From Aricia agestis (Eukaryota > Arthropoda > Insecta > Lepidoptera > Lycaenidae), in contig NC_056428.1 of NCBI RefSeq assembly GCF_905147365.1, positions 7,718,001 to 7,782,000 on the forward strand: a DNA stretch of 64,000 nt, given 5' to 3'. This document shows, one piece after another, positions 61,001-64,000 of the stretch. The translations under genes and the position numbers were made by a program. The first letter of the stretch is position 1; the number at the start of each line of letters is the position of its first letter. The notes beneath the pieces are model-generated. The model saw only the letters and a list, made by a program, of their open reading frames with translations, ran no database searches and was not told where the DNA came from.

Positions 61001-61408
61001 TGCTTCTCTTTCAAGTCATCATCCAGGTCATGTAGTTTCTAAAATAATCAATTTAATGTAGATTTGAAACATAGACGGTACGGTTAAAACTGTTTTAGTT
61101 GCTTACGCTGTTTGAAGTAATCTTCTTCTCTTGGCTATCAGATATTTTGAAGTAGCTAAAATCCATAATAAGGTCATGGTATTGTTGTTGCAGTTCCTTT
61201 GTATCAAGGCTGTAAAATGAAGATATATTTCCAATAATTACATAGAAGATTTTAAATTTAAAGGATATCTCAAAATAAATACATACAAGAAAACTTTGGG
61301 TATGTTGTCTTTCAATCTTAATATTTCTGCTAGTATAGCGTTTCCATGAGACACTAGTTTCAGAAGATTTTGTGCACACAAATTGTCTTCAGCTAAGAAA
61401 ACTCTCAT
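46783..61408 (-). CDS. WASHC5: WASH complex subunit 5 (strumpellin), 11 coding exons
   Basis: Strumpellin is a large helical scaffold of the WASH complex, which drives Arp2/3 actin on endosomes. Exons in transcript order: 61408-61287, 61209-61107, 61038-60847, 60727-60516, 60425-59011, 57863-57604, 57456-57329, 57241-56846, 50436-50222, 47364-47214, 46924-46783. All junctions are GT-AG and in phase; total 1111 aa against ~1159 in human. The start MRVFLAEDNLC parallels the family start; landmarks are DFSYFK, DLNSFVEQLHDGAFIQQT, EDIYNQLSVYTIPEH, REIVDKFFPSNWIIPVYMG, NIHGLRIWQ and WFDFKTHKEV. The ATG 105 bp upstream in frame is less family-like. The last two exons are weakly conserved and placed by phase and pattern. 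Intron 8 (50437-56845) is 6.4 kb of repeats. The gene faces away from the gene at 63243. Confidence 0.93.
47850..48710 (+). repeat. AACCCCCGACAAAAAAGAGG-type repeat element, copy 1
   Basis: It opens AACCCCCGACAAAAAAGAGG then GTTATAAGTTTGACGTGTC and a CTGT run, continues with GGTGCTGCAGCATCACCTGG and CATATTGACGGCCTCATCC, and reaches the CGGTCCCCCGACACAC segment. Same order in 51013-52085. The two short open frames are not genes. WASHC5 intron 9. Confidence 0.7.
48715..49390 (+). repeat. GGCAAACGGGTCACCTGATGG retroelement-tail repeat with G20 tract
   Basis: GGCAAACGGGTCACCTGATG, GCGTTGCCGGCCTTTTAAGA, a GGGAAGGGAAGGGAATAG tract, GGCGAAACACAGCGCAAGCG, then CAGTGCGCGGCAGAAAATTA. The right part ends in a 20-G run at 49363-49382. 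A second, shorter copy lies at 49505-49720. Confidence 0.6.
49505..49720 (+). repeat. Second copy of the CACGTGATGGAAAGCAACTA repeat
   Basis: GGCAAACGAGCAATCGGTTC, CATGGACACTCGCAGCATCA, GTTGCCGGCCTTTTAAGAGG and a GGGAGGGTAGGGATGGG tract match 48725-48905. It ends in CCCCCCCTAGGCGACGCCC, the complement of the GGGCGTCGCC at 49340. Confidence 0.6.
51013..51654 (+). repeat. AACCCCCGACAAAAAAGAGG-type repeat element, copy 2
   Basis: Same landmark order as 47850-48540, including a 40-bp CTGT run (51051-51093) and CTCATATTGACGGCCTCATC. It lies in WASHC5 intron 8 or its edge and continues into the fold-back at 51655-52085. Confidence 0.7.
51655..52085. mobile_element. Fold-back MITE with ~170-bp arms (GGTCCCCCGACACACC core)
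   Basis: Left arm AAATTTAAAAAAAAACCCCC to GGTGTGTCGGGGGACCGC; right arm GGCGGTCCCCCGACACACCG to TTGGCTGGGGTTTTTTTTAA. About 100 bp separate the arms. Single or paired arms of the same family are at 48550-48710 and 53950-54395. Confidence 0.8.
52364..52893 (+). mobile_element. 3' end of a non-LTR retrotransposon with TTTGAATC tail
   Basis: The frame to TAA 52595-52597 gives NTRHKNRLHLPYSRIKMLNE, YYMAVKIYNRLPEEIKN and TYLIKNCFYS, the typical C-terminus of a CR1/Jockey-like polyprotein. A 270-bp 3' UTR then ends in AATCTTTGAATCTTTGAATC (52872-52893), a short-tandem tail as such elements leave. 5' truncated. Confidence 0.82.
52932..53039. mobile_element. Fold-back MITE (CCCGAAACTGATTTCGATTT ends)
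   Basis: Arms of about 45 bp; the right arm has one extra ~9-bp word (CAAATCGAA region). AT-rich loop. Confidence 0.85.
53950..54395. mobile_element. Second fold-back MITE of the GGTCCCCCGACACACC family
   Basis: Left arm around 53955-54122 and right arm 54226-54395 are inverted copies of each other and of the element at 51655-52085. The ~100-bp centre (AACCGCCAAGTCGCTGATTA region) is shared in part. Confidence 0.8.
54595..54710 (+). repeat. Retroelement/SINE tail (CGCAAGCGCTGTTTCACGCC)
   Basis: CGCAAGCGCTGTTTCACGCC, GGTTTTCTGTGAAAACGTGG and GAAGCATGGCTCTCCCACGT match the complement of 27435-27540. Confidence 0.65.
54955..55100 (-). repeat. (CAGA)n microsatellite at the end of an inverted AACCCCCGAC-type repeat
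   Basis: A ~95-bp ACAG/GATAGACA tract (54968-55062) is followed by ACACGTCAAACTTATAACAC and CCCTCTTTTTTATCGGTGG, the complement of the element start at 47850/51013. Confidence 0.8.
55190..56605. mobile_element. ~1.4-kb element with ~300-bp inverted arms
   Basis: Left arm 55340-55625 (CTTCTCACGGCGCGTGATAT, GATATCATTTTGCTCTAAGT, GCAACTTTATTCACTAGGCA, GCGGCTACATCGCGCTATAG) is repeated inverted at about 56240-56520. GCGCGGCGCGGCT-rich tips extend to both ends. A second, shorter inverted pair lies inside (CCCAGGGTGGGATACCCTGG near 55720 and CTACCCTGGGACTAAAATCG near 56107). No coding frame is recognised. Confidence 0.75.
58335..58825. repeat. Inverted GGATCCAATATATATGAT-type repeat in WASHC5 intron 5
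   Basis: AGGATCCAATATATATGATC at 58358 and CTCGGATCCAATATATATGA at 58793, with TACATTATCATATTTCATTG and TACATTATCCAATATCATTG also shared. Arms are short and partial; the GATCAT words pair internally too. Confidence 0.5.
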
Positions 61409-62092
61409 GGTGTTATTGAAATACCAATTAAATAATTTTTTTGGTAAAGTTTTGATTTTTAGATTTTTTCTTTGCTTGCAAATGTCAAAACTCAAAACCA
61501 TCTCGAAACCATTGGACTTAATAAAAAAGAAGAAGAACCATTGGACTATAGTAAGGACTCAAGTCTCAACCCACTTTTTGCACTTAATATCTTGAATTTT
61601 TTTGCAAAATATTTAAAAAATAAATGACGGTAAAATGTGAACTATTATTTAAATTATGTTGAAATTATGCAATTCTTTGTTTTGTTAACTTTGTGCTAAA
61701 GAAATTCAAGCTGAAACTTCAAATGTCAGTAACTCAAAAGTAGGTAACTTTGTGTGGGTTGAGTCCTTTCTGCTTATCTACGTCCAATTACGCCCCCTTT
61801 TGCAACTTGTCAAACTAATTGTCAAACCAGTCAAACAGTGGTCATCTGTGCAGTGGTCAAACCAGGTGGGTGAAACTTTCGAACAAAAAAAATTGGATTC
61901 CAAAAAACGTAGCAACTAAATTAAGTTGGATAATCTGTGCAATTTTTAAGCAAGATCGACTGTGATTAGTTGATAAAAAAAGACGAAGAAGAAGTTTAAA
62001 ACTCAAAGTTCGATTTTCAGTTAGTGAAAATTATTTTGTAGCAACTCTTTCAAAAATTGTAAATTAGTGGATTAATTATTGAAAAACAAAAG
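61409..62092 (+). promoter_or_regulatory. Divergent promoter region of WASHC5 (-) and the gene at 63243 (+), with a probable 5' UTR exon
   Basis: The two start codons face away across about 1.8 kb. AAAAG then GTAAGC at 62093 is a strong donor, and the matching acceptor ACCATAG ends at 63235, seven bases before the plus-strand ATG. So a non-coding exon probably ends at 62092. No core motif is sharp enough to place start sites. Confidence 0.5.
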
Positions 62093-62617
62093 GTAAGCTA
62101 TTGTAAAATGTAAATATAACTGTAAATTGATAAATTGAAGCAAAACATAACTATGTCATACCGTGTTCTAATACAAAGTATGTCATAGTGATTATTTGCA
62201 TATTTGTATAATAATTTACAACTTAAACTATAATAATATGAAAAAGATAGATTATTATTTCATGGAAAATATTATAATGTATCAATATGTATGCAGTTAA
62301 TTTCGAAAATGTTGAAATGTGTTTATTGATTTATTGTAGTAATTAATTGCACGGGTCATTAACTATAATAATTTATGTATGGAAATGTAGTAAATGAAAA
62401 ACTTTTCATTAATTTCAAATTTTTAGGTCCCTGTACTAGTTTGCAACATTTTAGTCTGCAGGCAATGGTTGTTAAGGAGATATTTTAAGGAGGAGGAGAA
62501 GGAAGGTATGTGATTATGAGAGGTGCGGCCACTAAGGGAAAATCCTCTGATCAAGTGAGGTGGTATACAGCTGGCCTGAGCCCACGCGATAGATTTCAGC
62601 TGTCGTATGTACAGGGT

Positions 62618-62660
62618 GTAACAAAACAAAGTAATAATACTTATGTGTGTATGTATAAAG
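62618..62660 (+). repeat. End of a GTAACAAAAC-type MITE in the 5' UTR intron
   Basis: ACAGGGTGTAACAAAACAAA then GTAATAATACTTATGTGTGT matches one terminus of the family at 17100-17364; the rest is missing. Confidence 0.55.
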
Positions 62661-63242
62661 ATACGCGTCCACTGGATCGGAAGCGGAGCGTAAGCAGCGG
62701 ACGGATTTGTTGCCTAAACCTTGTGGATTAAATTTGTTTTATTGTTTTGTGTTTATTTATTGAAATAAAACATTTATTTGAGCTCATTTCTTTTTTTTTT
62801 AATTTTTGGTATGTTTAGAGTGGAAGGTTTTGTACTTAAAAATTTTAACTTTAGTTTCAATTTAAAAAAATAATAAATGTTAATTTGTTTTCTTCTAAGT
62901 CCGACCTCTTGTTACATAGTATATGACATTCTCTTTGGGTCAAACGGTCGAAACTCGAACATGTTACCAAAGAGATTATAATCACTACGTTTTGATACAA
63001 CTTACATGTCAAACCTCAAAACAATTTAAATACCTAATAAATTACTCTGTAAAAACAATTCTCCGGTTTGTCGCTAAAAATCCTATCCGTAATTTGCTTT
63101 GTTTTTACCTAGGTGTTTTGGTAAACCGGGGTTTTGACGTTACAGAAATCGTATACGGTACTATGTTATTAACGTGTGTGTAAATCAGAAGCCTGCCGTA
63201 TCTAAGCAATTCTATACTTATACTAAAAACCATAGGATCACC

Positions 63243-63694
63243 ATGGATTTATTGAAGGCACCGTCAATACAATCTCTCTTGGACTCGGATTTAGAATCAG
63301 TAGAAAGCCTACAATACGTTGAATTCGAAGAGGTAATTATGTTGTGTTAGGTGACACTTATCACCCAAAAGAATTAGAAATTTGTAATGTATGGCTTATT
63401 TTCCTTGCAACAGGGCTAAATTTACCATAACAATATTAAAATCTATGACTTATTATTCACAATACAATAATATAAATATAATTAAAGTTATAAATAAATT
63501 ATATTCAATTTCAGTTGGATGAAGTAGAATATGCTTTACCTACAAGTGAAGCTCCTACATTAGCTGAAGTATTGTCTGCTGAAGAGGTGGACCTAGTAAA
63601 ACCTGAGAAGGAATATGAGGAGCCAATGTCCACATCCTCCGCTCTACAAGTTGATTTTTTACAGGCTATATCTCAGCAACTGACTCAAGCTCAA
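63243..63694 (+). CDS. First two coding exons of an unrecognised acidic protein (continues past the window)
   Basis: Exon 63243-63332 encodes 30 residues from MDLLKAPSIQSLLDSDLESV; exon 63515-63694 encodes 60 more, ending QAISQQLTQAQ at the donor GTGAGT (63695). Both junctions are phase 0. The start sits in a good context (ATCACCATGG) just after an acceptor at 63235. The 90 visible residues are acidic and rich in Leu, Glu and Ser, with no domain; they would suit the N-terminus of a transcription factor or zinc-finger protein, but that is a guess. Exons beyond 63694 lie off the window or were not seen. Confidence 0.75.
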
Positions 63695-64000
63695 GTGAGT
63701 ACTAATTTATGTAAAAAAATTCAAAACCTACAAGTCAGTTTTTATTCTATGTGTCATTTTAATGGTTGTTGGGTTTAATGTGTAAAGTTGCCACATACAT
63801 CATACAAAATAACTTGTGTGATTGGTGATAGGTAAATTGTTCTGCTGTGGGAAAACAACCACTAAAATGTCACGTGTATAATCTATTTGAATGTGGATTG
63901 GCACAAGCTATCAAATATTGGTGGATATAGGATTTTTGCATGACAGATCTTTTTTCTTGGCACAACCAAATTTTGCATATAAAATGATTAATTATAAAAT

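Noticed and set aside
62510..62731. 73-aa frame upstream of the acidic gene
   Set aside because: Overlaps a MITE terminus and lies in the probable 5' UTR intron; no link to the downstream exons.
1..64000. tRNA, rRNA or known small RNA genes
   Set aside because: I saw no cloverleaf with conserved A and B boxes and no rRNA-like stretch on reading; a dedicated scan was not possible here.

Overview
This is a eukaryotic nuclear window, almost certainly from a butterfly or moth (Lepidoptera). The DNA is AT-rich and the genes are split by GT-AG introns. The proteins are insect-like: the XPB helicase begins with the MGPPKK start that I recall from the fly protein. The spaces between genes are packed with short inverted-repeat elements, (CTGT)n-bearing repeats and truncated non-LTR retrotransposons of kinds I know from Lepidoptera. 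No protein-level evidence points to a prokaryotic, viral or organellar origin. All similarities are from reading and memory; no search was run.

Layout. 1-10.2 kb: no confirmed gene, but several inverted-repeat transposons, including a 2.5-kb hAT-type element with a perfect 8-bp target duplication. 10.28-23.22 kb (+): the TFIIH helicase XPB/ERCC3 in 15 coding exons (778 aa). One intron holds a minisatellite built from the gene's own splice-donor junction, and a decayed copy of its last exon lies just after the stop. 24.51-24.83 kb (+): last exon of CTF8, a clamp-loader subunit. 26.42-32.89 kb (-): a five-exon gene for a 994-aa protein with a long charged tail and a C-terminal crotonase fold (CDYL-like). 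26.89-28.98 kb (+): a secreted 16-cysteine protein whose three exons lie wholly inside the last intron of the crotonase gene. 33-42.7 kb: nested transposons and fold-back repeats. 42.80-43.75 kb (+): LENG1. 44.4-46.3 kb: retroelement and MADF-domain remnants. 46.78-61.41 kb (-): WASHC5/strumpellin in 11 coding exons (1111 aa), with a 6.4-kb intron full of palindromic elements. 61.4-62.1 kb: a probable divergent promoter. 63.24 kb to the window end (+): first coding exons of an acidic protein I do not recognise.

The host genes are unrelated housekeeping functions: transcription and repair (XPB), replication and cohesion (CTF8), chromatin (crotonase protein), probable spliceosome association (LENG1) and endosomal actin (strumpellin). 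No operon or joint system is suggested. The most unusual signals are structural: the splice-donor minisatellite, the decayed terminal-exon copy, the gene nested in an intron, two back-to-back perfect palindromes, and the dense palindromic transposon landscape.
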